Origin: Alcaligenes ammonioxydans
GTDB lineage: Bacteria; Pseudomonadota; Gammaproteobacteria; Burkholderiales; Burkholderiaceae_B
Direction: 5' to 3'
Assembly (NCBI RefSeq): GCF_019343455.1
Contig: NZ_CP049362.1
Coordinates: 3,472,001 to 3,536,000, forward strand
DNA: 64,000 bases
Part shown: positions 29,727 through 38,283 of the stretch, piece after piece
Layout of the letters: every line of letters starts with the position of its first letter
Numbering within the stretch: position 1 is the first letter of the stretch
Notes under the pieces: generated by a model
The model's database searches: none
Told to the model about the DNA's origin: nothing
Seen by the model: the letters and a program-made list of their open reading frames with translations, nothing else
Program-made: the position numbers and the translations under genes

Positions 29727-30335
29727 ATGATGGTGCTCTACTCTGGAACAACTTGCCCATTCTCACAGCGCTGCCGTTTCGTGTTGTTTGAAAAAGGCAT
29801 GGATTTCGAGATCCGCGACATCGACTTGTACAACAAGCCTGAAGATATCGCCGTCATGAACCCCTACGGACAGGTGCCAATCCTGGTAGAACGTGACCTG
29901 ATCTTGTACGAATCGAACATCATCAATGAATACATTGATGAGCGCTTCCCCCATCCACAGCTAATGCCCGCAGATCCCACCATGCGTGCCCGCACACGCT
30001 TGTTCCTGTACAACTTTGAAAAGGAACTGTTTGTGCATGTGGCGGCTCTGGAGGATCGTCGCAATGCCGATGCCAAGGCCCAGGAACAGGCCCGTCAGCA
30101 AATCCGCAATCACCTGTCCCAACTGGCGCCCATCTTGCTCAAGAACAAGTACATGCTGGGTGAAGAGTTCTCCATGCTGGACGTGGCGATCGCTCCTTTG
30201 CTCTGGCGTCTGGACCACTACGGCATTGAACTGCCCAAGAGCGCTGCTCCGGTGCAAAAGTATGCCGAACGCGTGTTCTCGCGTCCGGCCTACATTGAAG
30301 CACTGACTCCCTCCGAAAAAGTCATGCGTCGCTAA
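29727..30335 (+). CDS. sspA: Stringent starvation protein A (glutathione S-transferase fold)
   Basis: The 202-residue GST-fold protein starts MMVLYSGTTCPFSQRCRFVL, the thioredoxin-like N-domain of SspA. An all-helical C-domain follows. SspA binds RNA polymerase and alters stress and starvation transcription. It lies between petABC and sspB, the normal betaproteobacterial order. The ATG at 29727 is chosen because residues encoded further upstream fall within the terminator hairpin. Confidence 0.93.
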   Translation: MMVLYSGTTCPFSQRCRFVLFEKGMDFEIRDIDLYNKPEDIAVMNPYGQVPILVERDLILYESNIINEYIDERFPHPQLMPADPTMRARTRLFLYNFEKELFVHVAALEDRRNADAKAQEQARQQIRNHLSQLAPILLKNKYMLGEEFSMLDVAIAPLLWRLDHYGIELPKSAAPVQKYAERVFSRPAYIEALTPSEKVMRR

Positions 30336-30341
30336 TCGATT

Positions 30342-30770
30342 ATGCAAGAAACCTCGACCAAGCCTTACCTGTTGCGCGCGCTGCACGAATGGTGTTCAGA
30401 CCACGGGTACACCCCTCATATCGTGGTGACGGTGGATGCCAATACCGTCGTCCCGCGAGGCCATATTCAGGATGGTCAAATCACCCTGAATATTGGTCAT
30501 CTGGCCACCAACGGCCTGATTCTGGGCAACGAATACATTGAATTTCAGGCACGCTTTGGCGGCGTGACGGAAGACATATTCGTGCCTGTAGCCGCCGTCT
30601 CGGCCATTTACGCACGTGAAACCGGTGCCGGCATGGGTTTTGAAGTCATGGAGTCCGAGCCCTACCCACAAGGCGACGCACCAACTGCTGTCGCTCCTGA
30701 AACGACAACAGAAGCACCCGCTGCCAGAAAAGACGCTGACAAGGTTTCGCACCTCAAGATCGTCAAGTAA
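30342..30770 (+). CDS. sspB: ClpXP protease specificity-enhancing factor SspB
   Basis: The 142-residue adaptor delivers ssrA-tagged proteins to ClpXP. The substrate-binding domain covers about residues 5-108 (PYLLRALHEWCSDHGYTPHI, then the beta core with NIGHLATNGL). A flexible acidic linker ends in the ClpX-binding tail VSHLKIVK, which matches the known SspB C-terminal peptide. It is six bases after sspA. Confidence 0.94.
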   Translation: MQETSTKPYLLRALHEWCSDHGYTPHIVVTVDANTVVPRGHIQDGQITLNIGHLATNGLILGNEYIEFQARFGGVTEDIFVPVAAVSAIYARETGAGMGFEVMESEPYPQGDAPTAVAPETTTEAPAARKDADKVSHLKIVK

Positions 30771-30786
30771 GGCGAGGTCGACGCAG

Positions 30787-30822
30787 AAAAACATAGAGCC
30801 CCGCATGGGGCTCTATGTTTTT
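30787..30822. terminator. Bidirectional terminator between sspB and cysW
   Basis: A perfect 16-bp stem from 30787 to 30802 and 30807 to 30822 with loop GCAT has AAAAA and TTTTT at its base. It serves both the converging sspAB and cys operons. Confidence 0.88.
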
Positions 30823-30866
30823 GGCACTACGTCCCGGTTAGACGCTACGACCGCCGCGCTCGCCCC

Positions 30867-31715
30867 TTAGCCTTGCTGCACCGCCTCAGCCTGATTACGA
30901 CGGCGTCCAGCGGCCACACGCCACTCCAGAAGGCTCTTGAGCATCACTGACACAATAGCGAATACCGCCAGCAGTGCAGCCGCGGTAAAGGCCGCAGCCG
31001 CCTTGTTATCATTGTTGAGCTGATCGACCAGCAAGGACAGGGTCAAGGTCTGGTTCATGATGGTGCCCGACACAACAGATACCGCACCAAATTCGCCAAT
31101 AGCTCGCGCATTGGTCAGCACGACGCCGTACAGCAGCGCCCATTTGATATCCGGCAAGGTAACGTGCCAGAAGATTTGCCAACCATTGGCCCCCAGACTT
31201 AAGGCGGCCGCCTGCGCATCCGAACCTTGAGCCTGCATGACGGGGATCAGAATACGGGCGACATACGGGGTCGTCACGAAGATGGTCACCATCAAGATCC
31301 CGGGCCAGGCAAACATCAACTGAATATCCCGTGCGCTTAACCACTGCCCCAGCGACGACTCTACCCCATAGACCACGAGGTAACACAAACCTGCCACCAC
31401 CGGGGAAACCGCGTAAGGCAGGTCCACCAGGGTACTTAACAAGCGACGGCCACGAAACTGGTAGTGCGTCAGACACCAGGCCAGCAAGATGCCGAACACC
31501 ATGTTCAGCGGTACCGTCAGCACCGCCACGAACAAGGTCAGCCCGATGGCGTGGAGCATATAGTCCTCTTGCAGATTGCTCCACAAAGCGGGCAAGCCAT
31601 CACCCAGCGCTTTGGAGAAAATCAGCACCAAGGGAACAACAAGCAAACCGAGCACCAGCCCGATGCCCACCGTCAGGATCAAGCGGTCTGCCAGGCTCTT
31701 AGGTGGTTTTCTCAT
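30867..31715 (-). CDS. cysW: Sulfate/thiosulfate ABC transporter permease CysW
   Basis: The 282-residue inner-membrane permease has six predicted helices. The ATPase-docking EAA-type loop is around AQAAALSLGANGWQIFWHVTLP, and the nearby NARAIGEFGAVSVVSG is typical of CysW. It overlaps cysT by four bases. The operon ends after it at the shared terminator, so the ATPase CysA must be encoded elsewhere. Confidence 0.92.
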   Translation of the reverse strand: MRKPPKSLADRLILTVGIGLVLGLLVVPLVLIFSKALGDGLPALWSNLQEDYMLHAIGLTLFVAVLTVPLNMVFGILLAWCLTHYQFRGRRLLSTLVDLPYAVSPVVAGLCYLVVYGVESSLGQWLSARDIQLMFAWPGILMVTIFVTTPYVARILIPVMQAQGSDAQAAALSLGANGWQIFWHVTLPDIKWALLYGVVLTNARAIGEFGAVSVVSGTIMNQTLTLSLLVDQLNNDNKAAAAFTAAALLAVFAIVSVMLKSLLEWRVAAGRRRNQAEAVQQG

Positions 31716-32602
31716 GACGCCCTCCGCTGCCAGCCTAACAGGCGATTCTGCACCAGCTGCAGGCTAAACAGCAGCAGCAGGGAAGCGATCAGGATCACCG
31801 AGGCAATCGCCGCTGCCGCCGGGTAATTGAACTCTTGCAAGCGCACAAAAATCATCAAAGATGAAACTTCGGTTTTGAAAGGAATATTGCCCGCAATCAT
31901 AATGACGGCGCCAAACTCTCCCAGGCTACGGATAAAAGCTTGCGAGGCTCCCGTCACCAAGGCAGGAATCAAAGGCGGAAACACGACTTTGCTAAAGGTC
32001 TGCCACCCGCTCGCACCCAGTGTATGGGCGACTTCCTCGTACTCCGCACCCAGTTCCTCAATGACAGGCTGCACAATGCGCACCACAAAGGGCAAACTGG
32101 TAAAAGTCATGGCCAGAACAATACCGGGGTATTGATAAGCGACCTTCCAGCCCTCCGGCAGGAACTGGCCAAACCAGCCGCCCGGCACAAACAGGGTTGC
32201 CAGGGTCAAGCCAGCCACAGACGTCGGCAGCGCAAAGGGCAAATCCACCAAGGCGTCGATCAGCCGACGCCCTGGAAACTCAAAGCGTGTAATGATCCAG
32301 GCGATGATAAAGCCCACCACACTGGCGATCACGGTGGAATAAAAGGCGGCACTGACCGTGACCTGGTAACTGCTGACAACGCGCTTGTCAGTGATTGCGC
32401 GCCAATAATCGGCCAGGCTCATGTCGCTGACGTACATGAACAGGGCCGACAAAGGCAAAAGCACGATAATGGACAGGTACAGGACGCTAAAGCCAAAGCT
32501 CAGCCCAAAACCCGGCATAACGGGGCGATGCAAAAAAAAGAGGGGCTTTAGCGCAGTCTTCACCCCGGAAGCCTGCGCTTCGCCCACAAGAGTACGGCTC
32601 AT
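31712..32602 (-). CDS. cysT: Sulfate/thiosulfate ABC transporter permease CysT
   Basis: The 296-residue permease is paired with CysW. A cytoplasmic N-terminus leads to six helices; FALPTSVAGLTLATLF and the coupling loop EVAHTLGASGWQTFSKVVFP are the family blocks, with IRSLGEFGAVIMIAG following. It begins three bases after the binding-protein stop. Confidence 0.93.
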   Translation of the reverse strand: MSRTLVGEAQASGVKTALKPLFFLHRPVMPGFGLSFGFSVLYLSIIVLLPLSALFMYVSDMSLADYWRAITDKRVVSSYQVTVSAAFYSTVIASVVGFIIAWIITRFEFPGRRLIDALVDLPFALPTSVAGLTLATLFVPGGWFGQFLPEGWKVAYQYPGIVLAMTFTSLPFVVRIVQPVIEELGAEYEEVAHTLGASGWQTFSKVVFPPLIPALVTGASQAFIRSLGEFGAVIMIAGNIPFKTEVSSLMIFVRLQEFNYPAAAAIASVILIASLLLLFSLQLVQNRLLGWQRRAS

Positions 32603-32605
32603 GAA

Positions 32606-33610
32606 TTATTTCGCCAGCAACTGATCCAATACCCCGTTAGCGGCAAAGTGACGGCTTTGAATCTCAGTCCAGGGGCCCAGAACGTCGGTGGGATTGATCA
32701 GCTTGACGGGCGCATATTTGGATTCGAATTCCTTGGCAACCGCCGGGTCCGTCACCCGATAGTTAAAGCCGGCCAGCAAGCGCTGAATTTCGGGGGTGTA
32801 CTGAAACTTCAGGTACTCGGTCGCTTCCTTGCGCGTGCCTTTCTGATCCACTACCCGATCAACCACCGCCACGGGAAACTCGGCCAGAACACTGACAGGA
32901 GGCACCACCACTTCCAGCTCGCTGCCCTTGAACTCTTCGCTGCCAGCAATGTTGAGCACTTCGGACTCAAAAGTCAGCAGCACATCGCCCTGGCCGTTCT
33001 GGGCGAAAGCCACAGTCGCACCCCGACCGCCAGTGGGAAAACTCTCTACATTGCCCAACACCTTGGCCACGAACTGCTTGATCTTGGCCTCATCGCCACC
33101 GAACGCCTCGTTGGCATACAGCCAGGAAGCCAGATAGGTATAGCGTGCATTGCCCGAGGTCTTGGGGTTAGGGAATACCAGTTTCACATCATCGCGCACC
33201 AGATCATCCCAAGACTGAATGTTCTTGGGATTGCCCTTGCGCACCAAAAAGGCGATGGTGCTGTAGTAAGGGGAGCTGTTGTTGGGGAACTGCTGGGCCC
33301 AATCCTTGGCTACTGCGCCGCGCTCGGCCAAGAACTCAATATCGGTTACCTGGTTAAAGGTGACGGTATCAACTTTCTTGCCTTGAATAATGTCTTGGGC
33401 CTGACGGGAGGTCCCGGCAAACGACTGGTCAATCTTGATGTCTTGGCCTGTAGTCGCTTTCCAGTGCTCGACAAACTTGGGGTTGATCGCCGCAAAGGTT
33501 TCGCGCGCCACGTCAAACGAGGCGTTCAACAACGTAACCTGGGCACTGGCTGTACCTCCCAGCAACGAGGCCAACAACAAGGCAGAGCCAACAACAGACT
33601 TCAATTTCAT
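32606..33610 (-). CDS. Periplasmic sulfate-binding protein
   Basis: The 334-residue binding protein has a cleavable signal peptide (MKLKSVVGSALLLASLLGG, cleavage near ASA-Q). The Sbp/CysP core is FDVARETFAAINPKFVEHW, then DQSFAGTSRQAQDIIQGKK and VLLTFESEVLN. It delivers sulfate or thiosulfate to CysTW; the sequence does not decide between Sbp and CysP. The ATG at 33610 is chosen for its signal peptide and the GGGGA ribosome site. It is the first gene of the operon. Confidence 0.92.
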   Translation of the reverse strand: MKLKSVVGSALLLASLLGGTASAQVTLLNASFDVARETFAAINPKFVEHWKATTGQDIKIDQSFAGTSRQAQDIIQGKKVDTVTFNQVTDIEFLAERGAVAKDWAQQFPNNSSPYYSTIAFLVRKGNPKNIQSWDDLVRDDVKLVFPNPKTSGNARYTYLASWLYANEAFGGDEAKIKQFVAKVLGNVESFPTGGRGATVAFAQNGQGDVLLTFESEVLNIAGSEEFKGSELEVVVPPVSVLAEFPVAVVDRVVDQKGTRKEATEYLKFQYTPEIQRLLAGFNYRVTDPAVAKEFESKYAPVKLINPTDVLGPWTEIQSRHFAANGVLDQLLAK

Positions 33611-33818
33611 GGTGTTCCCCACAGTTCCCTGACGCAACCTTCCAGGCGCGGCATTCATGTTCAATCGCGTGCTATCTATATAAGCACAGCTTGGATAGAT
33701 CAAATTATGAGTAGGGAAAAAGGCATTTAAAACGACATTTTCATCATGCCCTTATAACCAGAACCTATCTATGCACCCCGTTTTCACACTTCGGCTCCTA
33801 GCAATCTGTGCCTGGTGA

Positions 33819-33848
33819 TTGCTTCTTTGGAAAAAATACGGCTATAAT
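33819..33848 (+). promoter_or_regulatory. Promoter of tRNA-Thr
   Basis: TTGCTT (33819-33824), 18 bases, then a perfect TATAAT (33843-33848) end ten bases before the tRNA 5' end. Confidence 0.7.
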
Positions 33849-33857
33849 CATCAATTC

Positions 33858-33933
33858 GCCGGCTTAGCTCAGTTGGTAGAGCAGCGCACTTGTAATGCGA
33901 AGGTCGAGGGTTCAACTCCTTTAGCCGGCACCA
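33858..33933 (+). tRNA. tRNA-Thr (anticodon TGT), CCA encoded
   Basis: The 76-base cloverleaf has acceptor arm GCCGGCT / AGCCGGC with discriminator A and encoded CCA. The D-loop is AGTTGGTAGA, the anticodon loop CTTGTAA (anticodon TGT, reads ACA and related Thr codons) and the T-loop TTCAACT. The T stem contains two G-T pairs. No integrase or duplicated tRNA 3' end was seen nearby. Confidence 0.97.
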
Positions 33934-33952
33934 CGAATATCAGCGGTTTACC

Positions 33953-33994
33953 GCATAAAAAGGGTCCCCAGAAATGGTGGCCCTTTTTTTATGC
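33953..33994 (+). terminator. Terminator after tRNA-Thr
   Basis: A long hairpin GCATAAAAAGGG...CCCTTTTTTTATGC with a GAAA loop and seven T residues starts 19 bases after the tRNA. Confidence 0.8.
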
Positions 33995-35029
33995 TGTTTT
34001 TCTGCCTACTTCTTGCCTGCTGTTGGTTCTGACGGGCAGACAAAGCGCCTGACCAGAGTACCTGGCCCCGATGGTTAGGTCGGCACTTCCAGGCAGGGCG
34101 TGGCTCGCCGCCTGGCAAGCAGCCCAGCAACAGCAACAGCAACAGCAACAGCAATCATAGTTTACGGGCACCATTAGCCTGTCTCTCGAAGCGACACCAC
34201 TCAGCTCGCCCCCACCCTGCAGTCACCAGAAGAAAAGAGGCCGACGCCCTCATAGGGCGTCTGTTGGGCCTGGCCACGAGCCCAGTCCGCCATACCATTT
34301 CATTACTGCAGCGCCTTCAATTTGGATATATGTCTATAGCTGACATTTATCACTCGTTTTTATTATTAAGTTTTTACTTATGATTAATGATTTATCATTT
34401 ATTAATAATTTCTTATATCAATAATTAAACCAATAAAAACCATGCGCAGTTTTTACTTTTAAATCATTTTTTATTTATTAGCCACCGCATAATAAGGCAA
34501 TTGACAAACCCAATGTTTTATACAACTTTTTTGCACGGTGAGTTATTATTCAATCACGCAAAAATAGCGTCCTTATTGATTAATTCCCAGATCTCAAAAT
34601 AACCTCTGGGAATCTTAGTGAAAGTTTCTTACGTCCTCATCCCAGCAATGCTTTTCTCGATTCAGTACACAGAGCTCATCTTGCTGCTCTTAAGCCCTAC
34701 TTGTTCTGCTGTCTCGACATTCAAACCGCTACGTTTTAAACCTTTACTATCAGCCACTTAAGAATCCCCATCAAAACTCACAAGCAAAAAAATGCCAGGC
34801 TTGACCCACACCCAGCCCCGCTATTTTTGCTTAGGAAAAGGGGACCGGCTATTTCAGGCAGCATGCAGCACGCTCTATAGGAATAACATTCTTTTCATCT
34901 GTTTGTACCCCTAATAAAACCTGCTGCTATTGATAGCAAGTTCATCCATAGGTCCTCATTAGGTTCGCCTTTATATAAATTTAAAGCAGTGAATGCTTCT
35001 AATGCTAAACAGTCCAGGATTGCTTTCTA
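33995..35029. other. 1-kb non-coding stretch with AT-rich core
   Basis: No credible gene is seen between the tRNA terminator and wzz. It contains a hexanucleotide repeat (34125-34154), a perfect hairpin GACGCCCT / AGGGCGTC (34243-34261), and a markedly AT-rich core (about 34320-34500). Base composition unlike the flanks suggests acquired or decayed DNA, or a long regulatory leader of wzz. No JUMPstart/ops element was recognised. Confidence 0.6.
34125..34154. repeat. Five tandem copies of CAGCAA
   Basis: Five exact hexamer copies lie in non-coding DNA. Because the unit is six bases, changes in copy number would not shift a frame. Confidence 0.85.
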
Positions 35030-36148
35030 ATGTCAGAACTCCACGCACGCAGCACTCAACATAACGGCCAGCTAGATCTGGTACAGCTTCTTCGAAGGTT
35101 TTGGGAAAAGCGCGCCCTATTTCTGCGTTTCTTCTTCGCCGGTGTCGTACTAGCCACCATTTATGCCCTTGTTGCCAAAGAACAATGGACATCCGTGGCG
35201 TACGTCAGCGCACCACGCGTAGAACAAATCAGCGCTTACCTGGACCAACGTCGCGCCATGGCGCGAGTAACAGGCAACCAGACCATTGACACGCATGCAC
35301 TGAGCTCCTTGCTATTTAGTGCATTTGTCACACAAGCTGCCATTTCCAGAAACCAATGGGCCTACCTGAGTGAGAGCGATTACTACAAACAACAGCTGAC
35401 AGGCGATCAGAGAGCCGACCGCCTCTTACTGCTGGAACTGGTAGATCAGCTCAAGATCAAGGCCCCTGAGCATGATGTCATTGCGCCCTATTACAGGTTC
35501 TCCTTTAGTGCGACCAGCGCAGAGCAGGCCCAGGAAGTGCTGAACGGCTATCTGGACTGGGTAAACGCACTGGCATTTGAACAAGTCGATAAAGAATTCA
35601 ACGACCAGCTCAATGCCCAGATACTGTCTCGACAAACGGATCTTCACAACATTGAATTCAAGCTGATGACGGACCGCCAGCACAGCATTGAAAATCTGGA
35701 GGCCGCCCTGCATACAGCCAAACTTGCCGGCATCAAGGACTATATCGTTGCCAGACAGACGGAAGGGGCCACCGTCATTGAGCTTAGCGATAGCAAACGC
35801 CTATTCATGCTCGGTGAAAAGTACCTGAGCGCTGAACTTGAGACCTGGGCCAGATCACCTATTATTTACCCGCCTAATTACTTTGAGATCAAGCGGGAAC
35901 TTGAGCAACTTGAACCGCTGCGACACTATAAAGTCAACAGCCTTTTATATTTCACTCAACGTCCCCCTACCCTTCCCTTAAAGCGTGACAAGCCTATGCG
36001 TGCGCTAATTGTCATTCTGGGGGGCTTATCAGGGGGCATGCTCGGTATTCTCTGGCTGCTTGGGCAGGAGATCTTCCGCAAACAAGACCTGACTGTGGTG
36101 ACCAACTTTCGCCAGGAAAACAAACTTCTCGAGGTGAATCGGCAGTGA
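35030..36148 (+). CDS. Wzz/FepE/Etk-type polysaccharide chain-length regulator
   Basis: The 372-residue protein fits the polysaccharide co-polymerase layout: a short cytoplasmic N-terminus, TM1 (about residues 32-50, LFLRFFFAGVVLATIYALV), a large alpha-helical periplasmic domain with coiled-coil tendency, and TM2 near the C-terminus (LIVILGGLSGGMLGILWLL). No C-terminal kinase follows TM2. Such proteins set O-antigen or capsule length with Wzy. No glycosyltransferase, wzx or wzy gene is nearby, so it is an isolated copy. It follows an AT-rich kilobase and converges with the dehydrogenase gene 25 bases on. Confidence 0.82.
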   Translation: MSELHARSTQHNGQLDLVQLLRRFWEKRALFLRFFFAGVVLATIYALVAKEQWTSVAYVSAPRVEQISAYLDQRRAMARVTGNQTIDTHALSSLLFSAFVTQAAISRNQWAYLSESDYYKQQLTGDQRADRLLLLELVDQLKIKAPEHDVIAPYYRFSFSATSAEQAQEVLNGYLDWVNALAFEQVDKEFNDQLNAQILSRQTDLHNIEFKLMTDRQHSIENLEAALHTAKLAGIKDYIVARQTEGATVIELSDSKRLFMLGEKYLSAELETWARSPIIYPPNYFEIKRELEQLEPLRHYKVNSLLYFTQRPPTLPLKRDKPMRALIVILGGLSGGMLGILWLLGQEIFRKQDLTVVTNFRQENKLLEVNRQ

Positions 36149-36173
36149 TTCCTGTATGCCGCCCTATCCTGCC

Positions 36174-37307
36174 TTACTCTGCGGTCGGGACCAGACACTC
36201 GGCCAGATCCGCGGGACACCCCGCTCCCAGCAATGTCATGGTTCGCTCCAGCTCCTGAGTCAGCAGGCTGAGCACGGTCGCAACCCCTTGCTCACCATTT
36301 TGGGCCAAGCCGTAGGCAATCGCTCGGCCAAAAAAAGCGCCCGTCGCACCGCAGGCAAGCGCTTTGGCAACATCCGAACCCCGCCGGAAACCACTGTCGA
36401 TGAACACCGGGATCTGCGAGTTGACGATCGCCATGATCTGCGGGAGCACACTGATTGTGGATGGCGCACAGTCCAATTGGCGGCCACCGTGATTGGAGAC
36501 AATCAAGCCATCCACACCATGACGCAGCGCCTGACGCGCGTCTTCTGGATGTAGCACGCCTTTGACCAGTACAGGGCCATCCCATTTGGAGCGCAGCCAC
36601 GCTACGTCGTTCCACACCAGGCTGCGGTCCATACTTCTAGCCAACAGGGCTGCCTGCGCCTGGGCGGAGCTGGCCCCTTCCGTCGGCATCAGATTGACGA
36701 ACTGGGGCTGTCCGGCTAATGCCTGCCGCCACAACCAACGTGGCTGCAAAGCCATATCCAGCAGTAAACGGGGACCGGGGCGAAAAGGTAGCTTAAAGCC
36801 ATGACGTATATCTTTCTCCCGGTACCCACCGACCGGCACGTCTACCGTCAACACCAGCGCCTCAAAACCAGCTTGACGAGCACGATCCAAAATGGAATTG
36901 GCCATCCCCCTGTCTTGCATGACATATAACTGCATCCAGCACGGCCCGTCACAAGCCTCTCGCACGTGTTCCAGGGCGCTGTTGGAGGCCGTAGACAAAA
37001 TGTAGGGCAAGCCTGCCTTGCCAGCGGCGCGCGCTGCCAGCACGTCCCCGCCAGGACGCACCACATCAATCAGGCCCACCGGCGCCACCCCAAAAGGAGC
37101 CGACCACCGCCGTCCAAAAACCTCTATGCTGGTCGAGATGGCCGATGTGTCCCGCAAACTGCGCGGCGATAAGGTCATCGTCTGCAAATCCGCTTGATTA
37201 CGAGCCAGACACAACTCATCCTCTGCCCCGCCGGCAACATAGTCATACACAAAACCGGGCAGACGGCGCCGGGCCGCTAGCTGGAAATCCTGAACATTGA
37301 GCCGCAT
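36174..37307 (-). CDS. FMN-dependent alpha-hydroxy acid dehydrogenase (LldD-like)
   Basis: The 377-residue FMN TIM-barrel enzyme is of the lactate/glycolate/mandelate dehydrogenase family. The N-terminus FVYDYVAGGAEDE and the C-terminal block GLIVSNHGGRQLD (with the base histidine) followed by FIDSGFRRGSDV are diagnostic. Substrate could be L-lactate, (S)-mandelate or another 2-hydroxy acid; no permease or catabolic partner is adjacent to decide. An Lrp-type regulator lies 174 bases upstream on the same strand. Confidence 0.88.
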   Translation of the reverse strand: MRLNVQDFQLAARRRLPGFVYDYVAGGAEDELCLARNQADLQTMTLSPRSLRDTSAISTSIEVFGRRWSAPFGVAPVGLIDVVRPGGDVLAARAAGKAGLPYILSTASNSALEHVREACDGPCWMQLYVMQDRGMANSILDRARQAGFEALVLTVDVPVGGYREKDIRHGFKLPFRPGPRLLLDMALQPRWLWRQALAGQPQFVNLMPTEGASSAQAQAALLARSMDRSLVWNDVAWLRSKWDGPVLVKGVLHPEDARQALRHGVDGLIVSNHGGRQLDCAPSTISVLPQIMAIVNSQIPVFIDSGFRRGSDVAKALACGATGAFFGRAIAYGLAQNGEQGVATVLSLLTQELERTMTLLGAGCPADLAECLVPTAE

Positions 37308-37465
37308 GATGCAGGCTGCCTCCCACGTAAGGTCGAGCTTTCACGCCCGATTCAAGTTAATTGTTTAAGCATCAAGTATATGCCTGAAAATGCGGCATCC
37401 GGCCAGAGGCACATCGCCCAAGCAGGCAGAACAGGCAAAATGGGCAGACAGGCTTGTCTCGATAA

Positions 37466-37475
37466 GGGGGGGGGG
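37466..37475. repeat. Homopolymer of ten G residues
   Basis: An uninterrupted G10 run lies in the gap between the Lrp-type gene stop and the alpha-hydroxy acid dehydrogenase start. It is long enough for slippage, or for a base-calling error. Confidence 0.9.
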
Positions 37476-37481
37476 CGGGCC

Positions 37482-37970
37482 TCAGACCGAGGGGCGCGTC
37501 AATAACGGAATCGGCAGCTCGTTAAGTCCTTTGAATTCCTGCAGGGAAAAGCTGGTCTGCGCCTGCCGAACCCCAGGCAGGCGATGCAGCTTGCGCTGCA
37601 GCAGCTCCGAGTAGCTATCCAGGTCTTTGGCCACCACCATGAGCAAAAAGTCAGCCGGTCCGGCAATGCCATGGCACATCACCACCTCCGGTATGTCGCG
37701 TACCGCCTCCACAAACTGCACCGAACGCGCTTCGTTCTGAAAGTCGACACTGATACTGACAAACGCCACCACCCCGTAACCCAGGCCACGACGGTCCAGC
37801 CGCGCCTGATAGCCGGCAATAAGTCCCGCCTCTTCCATGCGCCGAATCCGACGCCAGCAAGGCGATTGGGATATCCCCACCTTTTGCGCCAGCTCGCTCG
37901 TGGTAAGCCTGGCGTTTGCCTGCAGCTCGGCCAACAAAAGGTAGTCCACCTCATCCAGTTCTATATGCAT
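37482..37970 (-). CDS. Lrp/AsnC family transcriptional regulator (KynR-like position)
   Basis: The 162-residue regulator has the AsnC-type helix-turn-helix at the N-terminus (LLAELQANARLTTSELAQKVG, then SPCWRRIRRMEEAGLIAGY) and a RAM ligand-binding domain behind it. It is divergent from kynA. In Pseudomonas an Lrp-family protein (KynR) in the same relation activates kynurenine genes in response to L-kynurenine, so that role is inferred. An Lrp-box-like site lies in the intergenic region. Confidence 0.87.
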   Translation of the reverse strand: MHIELDEVDYLLLAELQANARLTTSELAQKVGISQSPCWRRIRRMEEAGLIAGYQARLDRRGLGYGVVAFVSISVDFQNEARSVQFVEAVRDIPEVVMCHGIAGPADFLLMVVAKDLDSYSELLQRKLHRLPGVRQAQTSFSLQEFKGLNELPIPLLTRPSV

Positions 37971-37997
37971 AAAAAAACCTGTTTTTTAATTTTTACT

Positions 37998-38012
37998 GAA
38001 AAAATTATGCTT
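37998..38012. promoter_or_regulatory. Lrp-box-like site between the Lrp-type gene and kynA
   Basis: GAAAAAATTATGCTT agrees with the E. coli Lrp consensus at 12 of 15 positions by eye and is followed at once by a TATAAA -10 candidate (38014-38019). The whole 313-base gap (37971-38283) otherwise holds only the small frame at 38085-38237. Confidence 0.35.
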
Positions 38013-38084
38013 GTATAAAAAACCGCTTGGCGCAACCCTCTTAAATAAATAAGATCAACGCATAAATCTAAGTGGGATGAAATA

Positions 38085-38237
38085 ATGAAACCACAGACAC
38101 TTTGCGTCTCTGCCCCTAAGCCCGCTTGTTCGGGTAAGCGCATCCTGCCGCTGATGGAGACCTTCGGGCATGATGCGGGGCCCACTCCCCCTGGCGCGCA
38201 ACGCGACTTTGGTTTTCTACCGACTCAGGCGACTTGA
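38085..38237 (+). CDS. Possible 50-residue leader ORF upstream of kynA
   Basis: A short frame starts at an ATG with GGGATG nearby upstream (weak ribosome site) and ends 46 bases before the kynA ATG. The product starts [13 protein letters not shown], has no recognised domain and contains no tryptophan. It may be a leader peptide, a small protein or chance. Confidence 0.25.
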   Translation: MKPQTLCVSAPKPACSGKRILPLMETFGHDAGPTPPGAQRDFGFLPTQAT

Positions 38238-38283
38238 TCACACTGTCGCTCGGGTCATTATTAACATACCGGGAACAGAACAC

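Noticed and set aside
33948..34174. Two minus-strand frames with poly-Leu and poly-Cys runs
   Set aside because: They are translations of the CAGCAA repeat and the tRNA terminator, not genes.
33858..35029. tRNA-Thr as an integration site for a genomic island
   Set aside because: No integrase gene and no duplicated tRNA 3' end were found up to the wzz gene or beyond it.
33995..35029. JUMPstart/ops antitermination element ahead of wzz
   Set aside because: No GGCGGTAGCGT-like core was found by eye.
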